Assembly (NCBI GenBank): GCA_012519365.1
Contig: JAAYQH010000327.1
Location: 1 to 5,132, forward strand
Direction of reading: 5' to 3'
DNA length: 5,132 nucleotides
DNA from: Planctomycetota bacterium
Lineage (GTDB): Bacteria; Planctomycetota; Phycisphaerae; Sedimentisphaerales; Anaerohalosphaeraceae
The position numbers and the translations under genes were made by a program. Below, one piece after another: positions 1-5,132 of the stretch; the first letter of the stretch is position 1, and each line of letters opens with the position of its first letter. The notes beneath the pieces are model-generated. The model was not told where the DNA came from, ran no database searches, and saw only the letters and a program-made list of their open reading frames with translations.

Positions 1-335
<335 letters not shown>

Positions 336-337
<2 letters not shown>

Positions 338-360
338 ATATCAATCATGGGTTGATATGG
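336..360 (+). other. Hairpin at the 23S 3' boundary
   Basis: A perfect 9-bp stem, CCATATCAA (336-344) with TTGATATGG (352-360), encloses a 7-nt loop. It begins right at the predicted mature 3' end of 23S. It could be a precursor structure that positions or limits 3' trimming. It has no T-run behind it, so it is not an intrinsic terminator. The pairing is seen in the sequence; the role is inference. Confidence 0.5.
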
Positions 361-493
361 GGCCGCAATTCGCAATAGGTTTGCAGCTTTAATCGCTCAT
401 TTTTATCCACTGTGAATTTGAAAAGTTAAGAGAATACCGTGGGTTGGCTATTTGGCCAAGAATGATAGGTGTTGTGCCTATCCCACGCACAAG
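338..493 (+). other. 23S-5S internal transcribed spacer
   Basis: About 156 nt separate the end of 23S from the start of 5S. No tRNA is present. Two structured parts are visible. The first is a hairpin overlapping the 23S end (336-360). The second is a branched element just before 5S (438-487) in which an outer stem encloses two hairpins. The middle (361-437) is A/T-rich with no feature I can name. The spacer should be transcribed as part of the rRNA precursor and removed by processing. Confidence 0.85.
438..487 (+). other. Predicted three-way junction upstream of 5S
   Basis: An outer stem pairs CGTGGG (438-443) with CCCACG (482-487). Inside it sit two hairpins: TTGGC (444-448) with GCCAA (455-459), and GATAGG (464-469) with CCTATC (477-482). 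Base 482 is shared between the outer stem and the second hairpin, so one of those pairs must give way. The element ends about 7 nt before 5S and may shape pre-5S processing. This is a hand-folded prediction. Confidence 0.45.
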
Positions 494-606
494 TTTCCTG
501 GTGTCCATACGTTCGGGGAAACGCCTGATCCCATTCCGAACTCAGTAGCTAAGCTCGAACGGCCGATGATAGTCCTTCGGGGCGAAAGTAGGTGAATGCC
601 AGGATT
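494..606 (+). rRNA. rrf: 5S ribosomal RNA
   Basis: The gene is recognised from the conserved loop CCATTCCGAACTCAG (531-545), the closing helix I TCCTGG (496-501) with CCAGGA (599-604), and the downstream GATGATAGT and CGAAAGTAGG segments of helices IV and V. The span between the helix I ends is 109 nt, shorter than the 120 nt of E. coli 5S. The shortening fits what I recall of planctomycete 5S rRNAs, which are unusually short. It lies downstream of 23S in the usual order and is followed within a few bases by an intrinsic terminator. The ends are accurate to about 2-3 nt. Confidence 0.95.
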
Positions 607-610
607 TATA

Positions 611-650
611 AGGGCCGGGTCGTCAAGGCGACTCGGCCCTTTCCTTTTTG
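611..650 (+). terminator. Intrinsic terminator of the rRNA operon
   Basis: A 12-bp stem, AGGGCCGGGTCG (611-622) with CGACTCGGCCCT (629-640), has one G-U pair and a 6-nt loop. A 13th A-T pair (610 with 641) is possible. The T-rich tract TTCCTTTTT follows directly. It lies 4-5 nt after 5S, where an rRNA operon should end, so the next gene is probably transcribed on its own. Confidence 0.93.
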
Positions 651-663
651 TGTTTTAATACTG

Positions 664-693
664 TTTTTTTATTCAATTTTTCCTGGTTATGAT
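664..693 (+). promoter_or_regulatory. Weak candidate promoter for the C39 peptidase gene
   Basis: A -10-like TATGAT lies at 688-693, but the matching -35 region (about 665-670) is only a run of T, so the call is weak. Some promoter is expected here because the rRNA terminator lies just upstream and the next start codon is at 732. No operator-like repeat is visible in this gap. Confidence 0.25.
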
Positions 694-717
694 GTGAGTT
701 CAAAATAAACTGTCTTT

Positions 718-724
718 GGAGAGG
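718..724 (+). promoter_or_regulatory. Ribosome binding site deciding a GTG start
   Basis: GGAGAGG is a strong Shine-Dalgarno match placed 7 nt before the GTG at 732. The in-frame ATG at 741 has only GGAG at 734-737, 3 nt away, which is too close. The GTG start is therefore preferred. Confidence 0.7.
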
Positions 725-731
725 CAATCCG

Positions 732-1562
732 GTGGAGCCTATGGATTTTTTGGCATTTTCTGTGGCTGTAGTACTGGCCGGTTTCGGGTCTCTGATGGGG
801 GCGTTTTTTTCAAAGACAAAGGGTTGGAAGGTGGTATTTTTCCTGGCGTTGGGCCTATTTCTGCTGCTGGTAGCAGTCGGCCGTGTGCCGGCGCTGCATT
901 ATCGGCTGGCCTATTCGTGGTATGGACGGGGACGAGTGGAATTATTCTTGTTTTCGTTTTGTATTCCATTGATGTTCGGGGTGGTGGTGCCACGGTTTGG
1001 CGACGCTCGACAGCGGCTGATGGTGGGGCTGTTGGCAGCGATCGGGACGATGTATTTCGGGTGGCTTCCATTTCTTGAGTTTGCTTTGATGCGTCCGCGT
1101 CTTGCTGCGCTCCAGACGTGGCGAGAGAATGAGGTTTGCCTTCAGACGACCGATTTTACCTGCGGCCCGGCCGCGGCGGTCAGTGCGTTGGCTCAGCGGG
1201 GTGTACACGCCGAGGAATCCGAGCTTGCGATTGCGGCTTATTGCACGCCGAGGCTGGGTACCTCTGTCGGGCCCCTGGTGCAGTCGATCGAATCGCTTTA
1301 CGGCGACCAAGGTGTTCGCTGTCGTATCGTGCGTTTTGAATCTGTTGAGCAATTGCAATCGCGATGTCCGGTGATCGTGCCTGTCAAATATCGGTTTATG
1401 ACTGATCATTTTGTTACCGTCTTACAGGTTGATGAGGATGTAGTGGTTGCCGATCCGTTAAAGGGTCTTGTGCGATATTCAAAAGACGATTTTGGAGGGA
1501 TTTGGCGTCACGTTGGCATTGTCGTCCATTCACGTGAGGCCACCGATTTGAAGACCCCTTAA
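732..1562 (+). CDS. Membrane-anchored C39-type cysteine peptidase
   Basis: The protein is 276 residues from a GTG start. Four hydrophobic segments can be seen at about 5-24, 32-50, 70-88 and 96-118. They are followed by a peptidase C39-like domain (about 134-270). The catalytic pattern is complete: Gln138 for the oxyanion hole and Cys144 in QTTDFTCGPAA, a GTS turn at 176-178, His226 in DHFVTV, and Asp241 in ADP. In known C39 proteins this domain cuts double-glycine leaders of bacteriocin-type peptides and is usually fused to an ABC transporter. Here there is no ATPase domain, and no transporter or small double-glycine precursor is evident within the window, so the substrate is unknown. Membrane topology is ambiguous because positive residues flank the segments on both sides. 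It stands alone between the rRNA terminator and a 325-nt gap. The peptidase fold assignment is firm; its biological role is not. Confidence 0.85.
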   Translation: MEPMDFLAFSVAVVLAGFGSLMGAFFSKTKGWKVVFFLALGLFLLLVAVGRVPALHYRLAYSWYGRGRVELFLFSFCIPLMFGVVVPRFGDARQRLMVGLLAAIGTMYFGWLPFLEFALMRPRLAALQTWRENEVCLQTTDFTCGPAAAVSALAQRGVHAEESELAIAAYCTPRLGTSVGPLVQSIESLYGDQGVRCRIVRFESVEQLQSRCPVIVPVKYRFMTDHFVTVLQVDEDVVVADPLKGLVRYSKDDFGGIWRHVGIVVHSREATDLKTP

Positions 1563-1781
1563 ACGATGAAGTTTGTTGGTTATGGGATGCAATATGTCTT
1601 ATTTCCCTTAAAAAGGCACTTTAGGTATACAAAGTCCAATGAACGGCCCTCAAAAGTTTAGATAATTTCCCTGAATGAGTCAAAGTAAGGGGGGTGTTTT
1701 GTCGATAGAATGGGTGTTCAATTGGGTAGCGGTGCCGTGTATGGGCCGCCGGACGCAAAGAGTGCGAACCAATATGCCCTT

Positions 1782-1808
1782 AAAACAGTATAGAATAGGC
1801 ACTGTTTT
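1782..1808. repeat. Perfect inverted repeat, candidate operator of clpC
   Basis: AAAACAGT (1782-1789) and ACTGTTTT (1801-1808) form an exact 8-bp inverted repeat with an 11-nt gap. The arm-to-arm spacing, centre to centre, is 19 bp, close to two helical turns, as expected for a dimeric regulator. It ends 16 bp upstream of the clpC -35 box. It could instead be a weak A/T-rich hairpin. The repeat is seen directly; binding by a regulator is inference. Confidence 0.55.
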
Positions 1809-1824
1809 GGATGTCGGAGTGTAT

Positions 1825-1852
1825 TTGACAGCAGCGCGAGTTATGGTACAAT
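1825..1852 (+). promoter_or_regulatory. Strong sigma-70-type promoter of clpC
   Basis: A consensus -35 TTGACA (1825-1830) is followed after 16 bp by TACAAT (1847-1852), one mismatch from the consensus TATAAT. An extended -10 TG (1844-1845) sits directly before it. Transcription should start near 1859, giving a leader of about 40 nt before the ATG at 1900. The match suggests housekeeping, fairly high expression of clpC, with any heat or stress control coming from a separate regulator. Confidence 0.85.
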
Positions 1853-1889
1853 CAATAAGGATGAAAAAGAGTAACTCATAAAACCCAAT

Positions 1890-1894
1890 GGAGA
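1890..1894 (+). promoter_or_regulatory. Ribosome binding site deciding the clpC start
   Basis: GGAGA lies 5 nt before the ATG at 1900. The earlier in-frame ATG at 1888 overlaps this motif and has no Shine-Dalgarno sequence of its own. Translation from 1900 gives MFERFTDRAR, which matches the usual ClpC N-terminus. Confidence 0.75.
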
Positions 1895-1899
1895 ATAAT

Positions 1900-4464
1900 A
1901 TGTTTGAACGATTTACAGACCGTGCGCGAAAGGTGATGGCCCTTGCCAACCAGGAAGCACAGCGGTTTAATCATGAATATATCGGTACCGAGCACATTTT
2001 GCTGGGGTTGGTCAAGGAAGGCAGCGGTGTTGGGGCGAATGTGTTGAAAAACCTGGATGTGGATATTAAAAAACTGCGTCTGGAGATAGAAAAACTGGTC
2101 AAAAGCGGACCAGATATGGTGTCGATGGGCAAGCTGCCGCAGACGCCTCGGGCCAAGAAGGTGATTGAATACGCAATCGAAGAGGCGCGGGCGCTGAATC
2201 ATAATTATGTGGGCACCGAGCATATTTTGCTGGGACTGCTTCGTGAGAGCGAAGGCATCGCGGCCCAGGTGTTGATGAATCTGGGGCTGAAGCTGGAAGA
2301 TGTGCGTCAGGAAGTGTTAAATCTGCTGGGAGCGGGTGTGGAAGACAACAGCACGTCGTTTCAACCGCCTATGGACAAGCTGCCGTCCACTATGGCGGCT
2401 CAGCAGGCAGCGGCTCGTGCCAAAAGCAAGACGCCGGCGCTGGACAGTTTTGGAAGGGATTTGACCGAGTTAGCGGCCAAGAACGAATTGGACCCGGTGA
2501 TCGGACGCACGACGGAGATCGAGCGGCTAATCCAGATTTTGTGTCGGCGAACCAAGAATAATCCCGTTCTGCTGGGTGAAGCGGGCGTGGGCAAGACGGC
2601 GATCGTTGAGGGTCTGGCCCAGAAGATCGTGGCGCACGAGGTGCCGGAATTGCTGAAGGACCGCCGGTTGGTGGTGCTGGACTTGGCGATGATGGTGGCC
2701 GGGACGAAATATCGCGGCCAGTTTGAAGAGCGGATCAAGGCCGTCATCAACGAGGTTCGTCGGGCCGGCAACGTGATTTTGTTTGTCGATGAGCTGCATA
2801 CGCTGGTTGGGGCCGGCGGAGCGGAAGGCGCAATTGACGCCTCGAATGTGCTCAAGCCGGCGCTGGCACGCGGTGAGGTGCAGTGCATCGGGGCGACGAC
2901 GTTTGATGAATATCGAAAATATATCGAAAAGGATGCGGCGCTGGAGCGGCGTTTCCAGACGATTATTGTCGAGCCGCCGAGCAAAGAAGAGGCGGTGCGG
3001 ATTTTGAGAGGGCTGCGGGATCGTTATGAGCAGCATCACCGCGTTCATTTTACGGATGCGGCGCTGCATGCGGCGGTGGAGCTTTCGACGCGGTATATCT
3101 CCGGTCGGTGCCTGCCGGATAAGGCGATCGATGTGATTGACGAGGCCGGTGCTCGGGTTCGTCTGAAGAATATGACGCCGCCGCCGGATCTGGCGGAATT
3201 CGAGGCCAAGGTCGAGAAACTCCAGGCCGAAAAAGATGAAGCGGTGCGAAACGCCGATTATGAGCGTGCCGCGGCCCTGCGTGACGACATCCAGCGGATT
3301 CTCGACGAGAAGGCCGAAGTGCAGCGGCAATGGCAGGAAAAGAACAATCAAATCGTCGGCGAGGTCAACGAAGAGGTGGTCGCCGAGGTGGTCAGCAAGA
3401 TGACCGGCGTGCCGTTGACGCGACTCGAAAAGGAAGAAGCGGAAAAACTGCTGGAGTTGGAAGCGGAGCTGCATAAAACCGTAGTTTCTCAGGATGAGGC
3501 GATTGCAGCGGCGGCCAAGGCGGTGCGTCGCAGCCGCAGCGGGCTGAAAGACCCCAATCGTCCGATGGGCAGTTTTATTTTCATCGGGCCCAGTGGTGTG
3601 GGTAAGACGCTGTTGGCGCGGGCGCTGGCAGAGTTTATGTTCGGGGATCCGGATGCGCTGATTCAGATTGACATGAGTGAATATATGGAAAAGCACAATG
3701 TCAGTCGTCTGGTCGGTGCGCCTCCCGGGTATGTGGGGTATGAAGAAGGCGGCCAGTTGACCGAGCGGATTCGCCGTCGGCCGTATGCGGTGCTCCTGCT
3801 GGATGAGATCGAAAAAGCCCACGGGGATGTGTACAATATTCTGCTTCAGATTATGGAAGAAGGCCGGCTGACCGATTCGTTCGGGCGGCATGTGGACTTC
3901 CGAAATGTGATTTTGATAATGACCAGCAATATCGGAGCGGATCTGATTCGTAACCAGTCGGGTTTTGGTTTCGGCAAACGCACCGAACAGGCCAACTATG
4001 AAAAGATGAAGGAATTGCTGGATAAGGAAATGGAACGTCATTTCCGGCCGGAATTCCTGAACCGTTTGGACGCGACAATTGTGTTCCATGCGTTGACCCG
4101 GAAAGACCTTGAAACAATTGTCGAGTATGAGTTGAACAAGGTCTTCAAGCGGCTGATTGAACAAGGGTTGCATCTTGAGCTGGACAATGCGGCCAAGGAG
4201 TTCTTGATTGACAAGGGGTATAATCCCGAATTCGGTGCTCGTCCGCTTCGTCGGGCAATTGAGCGGTATATCGAAGACCCGTTGTCGGAAGACCTGCTCC
4301 GGGGCAAGTTCAAGGGCAAATCGGTGATTCGGACCAGCGTACAAGACGAGGATCATCTGCGTTTTGAAGGCATCCAGATTCCCGATAAGGAGACGGTAGA
4401 AAGCGAAGCCGTGGTGGTGCATTCCGCCGCTGACGAAGGCGACAAAGCTGAGCCGGACGAATAA
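1900..4464 (+). CDS. clpC: ATP-dependent Clp protease unfoldase subunit ClpC
   Basis: This cytosolic AAA+ unfoldase works as a hexamer that unfolds proteins and feeds them into ClpP. It has 854 residues from the ATG at 1900 (858 from 1888), close to the usual ClpC length. Numbering from 1900: two Clp N repeats (about 1-67 and 79-144, 76 residues apart, each with GTEHILLGL); first AAA+ domain with Walker A GEAGVGKT (226-233) and Walker B ending Asp297-Glu298; a short UVR-type middle domain (about 436-480) typical of ClpC rather than ClpB; second AAA+ domain with Walker A GPSGVGKT (563-570), Walker B VLLLDE (631-636) and FLNR arginine (722); a C-terminal Clp D2-small domain with GARPLRRA; and an acidic tail. 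Glu31 and Glu107 match the phospho-arginine-binding glutamates of Bacillus ClpC. The ClpP-docking loop reads SGF (687-689) where LGF, IGF or VGF is usual. The N-terminus resembles planctomycete ClpC. Confidence 0.98.
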   Translation: MFERFTDRARKVMALANQEAQRFNHEYIGTEHILLGLVKEGSGVGANVLKNLDVDIKKLRLEIEKLVKSGPDMVSMGKLPQTPRAKKVIEYAIEEARALNHNYVGTEHILLGLLRESEGIAAQVLMNLGLKLEDVRQEVLNLLGAGVEDNSTSFQPPMDKLPSTMAAQQAAARAKSKTPALDSFGRDLTELAAKNELDPVIGRTTEIERLIQILCRRTKNNPVLLGEAGVGKTAIVEGLAQKIVAHEVPELLKDRRLVVLDLAMMVAGTKYRGQFEERIKAVINEVRRAGNVILFVDELHTLVGAGGAEGAIDASNVLKPALARGEVQCIGATTFDEYRKYIEKDAALERRFQTIIVEPPSKEEAVRILRGLRDRYEQHHRVHFTDAALHAAVELSTRYISGRCLPDKAIDVIDEAGARVRLKNMTPPPDLAEFEAKVEKLQAEKDEAVRNADYERAAALRDDIQRILDEKAEVQRQWQEKNNQIVGEVNEEVVAEVVSKMTGVPLTRLEKEEAEKLLELEAELHKTVVSQDEAIAAAAKAVRRSRSGLKDPNRPMGSFIFIGPSGVGKTLLARALAEFMFGDPDALIQIDMSEYMEKHNVSRLVGAPPGYVGYEEGGQLTERIRRRPYAVLLLDEIEKAHGDVYNILLQIMEEGRLTDSFGRHVDFRNVILIMTSNIGADLIRNQSGFGFGKRTEQANYEKMKELLDKEMERHFRPEFLNRLDATIVFHALTRKDLETIVEYELNKVFKRLIEQGLHLELDNAAKEFLIDKGYNPEFGARPLRRAIERYIEDPLSEDLLRGKFKGKSVIRTSVQDEDHLRFEGIQIPDKETVESEAVVVHSAADEGDKAEPDE

Positions 4465-4486
4465 GCCCGGCCAACGAAGGGATTCT

Positions 4487-4870
4487 ATGGATCCGGTCAA
4501 AACATATGAAGAAAAGGATGCCTTTGCTCGTCATTGCGGTGTCGAAGTGCTTGAGATTGGCAAAGGAACCGCCCGGGGTCGGCTGAAAATCGGCCCTGAA
4601 CATCTCAATGGAGTCGATATTGTTCATGGAGCGGCGATATTTACATTGGCCGACGCGGTGTTTGCCGCGGCGGCCAATTCTCATGGGTATGTGGCGGTGG
4701 CCATCAATGTAAACATTTCATACCTTAAAGCAACCAAAGAAGGCATCCTGTATGCCCATGCGGTGGAACACAATGAACGCGGGCGGGTCGGCTGCTATAC
4801 GGTAACGATAACCGACGCCGCGGAGCAAACCGTGGCTCTGTTTGAAGGGTTGGTGTATCGGAAGTTTTGA
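4487..4870 (+). CDS. PaaI-type hotdog-fold acyl-CoA thioesterase
   Basis: The protein has 127 residues, the usual length for the PaaI/YdiI-like hotdog thioesterase family, which hydrolyses acyl- or aryl-CoA thioesters in the cytosol as dimers or tetramers. The family signature is clear: HLNG (39-42), HGA (47-49), then FTLADAVFAAAANS (52-65) with Asp56 at the catalytic acid position and Asn41/His47 in the active-site loop. The later INVNISYLKA strand (73-82) and the following beta strands complete the fold. The second Gly of the common HGG is Ala49. The ATG at 4487 has the ribosome binding site GAAGGGA (4476-4482) 4 nt upstream. It starts 22 nt after the clpC stop with no terminator between, so the two are probably cotranscribed. 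The substrate cannot be told from sequence; a phenylacetyl-CoA role is not supported because no paa genes are visible. Confidence 0.9.
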   Translation: MDPVKTYEEKDAFARHCGVEVLEIGKGTARGRLKIGPEHLNGVDIVHGAAIFTLADAVFAAAANSHGYVAVAINVNISYLKATKEGILYAHAVEHNERGRVGCYTVTITDAAEQTVALFEGLVYRKF

Positions 4871-5000
4871 GAAAAACGTAGGGATGCAGGATTTCAAAAG
4901 GGCCAAAAATAATTTTTAATTATCTGATAAGAGGGGTGGGTCGATTACGTCTAAAGAGAGAATGTGACGTTAAACGAAGAAACGGTTTTTGACAATTACA

Positions 5001-5006
5001 GGAGAG
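5001..5006 (+). promoter_or_regulatory. Ribosome binding site of the truncated exported protein
   Basis: GGAGAG lies 6 nt before the ATG at 5013 and is a good Shine-Dalgarno match. It supports the small visible piece at the window edge as a true gene start. Confidence 0.75.
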
Positions 5007-5012
5007 ATTCCA

Positions 5013-5132
5013 ATGAAGTACAAAGGTGTTTTGGTGTGGACGTGCGTGTGTTTGGCTGTGTTGACGGTGGCGGCTTTTGCGGCGGATACAGATGAGCACA
5101 CCTCCAACGGCCAGACGGCGGTGCAAAGGCCG
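5013..5132 (+). CDS. Exported protein of unknown function, N-terminal part only
   Basis: Forty codons are visible before the window ends, and the frame stays open at the edge. The start codon has a strong ribosome binding site. The first 23 residues form a classical Sec signal peptide: MKYK positive end, a hydrophobic core (about residues 5-19) and an AFA-A type signal peptidase I site near residues 20-23. Two cysteines (11 and 13) lie inside the hydrophobic core, and neither is in a lipobox context followed by the mature region, so a lipoprotein is less likely. The mature part begins ADTDEHTSNG and is polar, with no domain yet recognisable. It follows the thioesterase gene by 142 nt, which is wide enough for its own promoter, though I could not find a clear one. 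Function cannot be assigned from this fragment. Confidence 0.8.
   Translation, partial: MKYKGVLVWTCVCLAVLTVAAFAADTDEHTSNGQTAVQRP

Larger units (their letters stand above)
1563..1887. other. Intergenic region upstream of clpC
   Basis: This 325-nt stretch holds no convincing gene. An open frame at 1675-1881 (68 codons) lacks a ribosome binding site, shows no recognisable domain and runs through the clpC promoter. I see no intrinsic terminator for the preceding peptidase gene: there is no GC stem followed by T. The notable content is at the right end, an inverted repeat (1782-1808) and a strong promoter (1825-1852). I found no CIRCE element (TTAGCACTC-N9-GAGTGCTAA) and no CtsR-type heptad repeat (GGTCAAA). 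Confidence 0.6.

Noticed and set aside
942..1409. Minus-strand open frame within the C39 peptidase gene.
   Set aside because: The plus-strand frame carries a complete C39 catalytic pattern and a strong ribosome binding site, while the minus frame shows no domain.
1626..1631. TATACA as a -10 box of another promoter.
   Set aside because: No acceptable -35 hexamer is found 16-18 bp upstream and there is no gene directly downstream.
1675..1881. Possible small gene of 68 codons between the peptidase gene and clpC.
   Set aside because: There is no ribosome binding site before its ATG, it has no recognisable domain, and it covers both the inverted repeat and the clpC promoter.
1972..2250. Imperfect DNA repeat, 228 bp apart, in the 5' part of clpC.
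   Set aside because: This is the known duplicated Clp N domain (76 codons apart), normal for the family, not a mobile or recombinational repeat.
2527..4500. Very long open frame on the minus strand opposite clpC (about 657 codons).
   Set aside because: It lies entirely opposite a certain clpC gene. The translation is rich in His, Arg and Gln with no recognisable domain, as expected from the codon bias of the sense gene.
4947..4970. Hairpin ACGTC/GACGT after the thioesterase gene as a terminator.
   Set aside because: The stem is only 5 bp with a 14-nt loop and no T-run, so it is too weak to call.
4989..4994. TTGACA as a -35 box of the exported-protein gene.
   Set aside because: It is too close to the ribosome binding site (5001) to leave room for a -10 box and a transcript start.

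Overview
The window reads as chromosomal DNA of a planctomycete, most likely of the Phycisphaerae side of the phylum. This is inferred from three things: the ClpC N-terminal sequence resembles planctomycete ClpC, the 5S rRNA is unusually short (about 109-113 nt), and all genes point the same way in DNA of moderate G+C. No database search was possible, so the taxonomy is an inference.

Layout, all on the + strand. Positions 1 to about 337 are the 3' end of a 23S rRNA gene, including the P-site loop bases and the sarcin-ricin loop. A structured spacer of about 156 nt follows, then a 5S rRNA gene (about 494-606) and a strong intrinsic terminator (611-650) that closes the rRNA operon. Next is a stand-alone membrane protein with four predicted membrane segments and a C-terminal C39-type cysteine peptidase domain (732-1562). 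A 325-nt stretch without a convincing gene (1563-1887) carries a perfect 8-bp inverted repeat and, just downstream of it, a near-consensus extended -10 sigma-70 type promoter. That promoter drives clpC (best start 1900, end 4464), a full-length two-ATPase-domain unfoldase. A hotdog-fold PaaI-type thioesterase gene follows 22 nt later (4487-4870) and is probably cotranscribed. The window ends inside a new gene for an exported protein with a clear signal peptide (5013 to edge).

How the parts relate: the rRNA operon, the peptidase gene and the clpC-thioesterase pair look like three independent transcription units. ClpC keeps the residues expected of a ClpP-partner unfoldase, including both glutamates that bind phospho-arginine in Bacillus ClpC. 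The Firmicutes-type neighbours ctsR, mcsA and mcsB are absent from this window.

Nothing here is a clear undescribed system. The items most worth a second look are the operator-like inverted repeat ahead of the clpC promoter, the membrane-anchored C39 peptidase without a transporter, a Ser in the predicted ClpP-docking loop of ClpC, and the branched RNA structure in the 23S-5S spacer.
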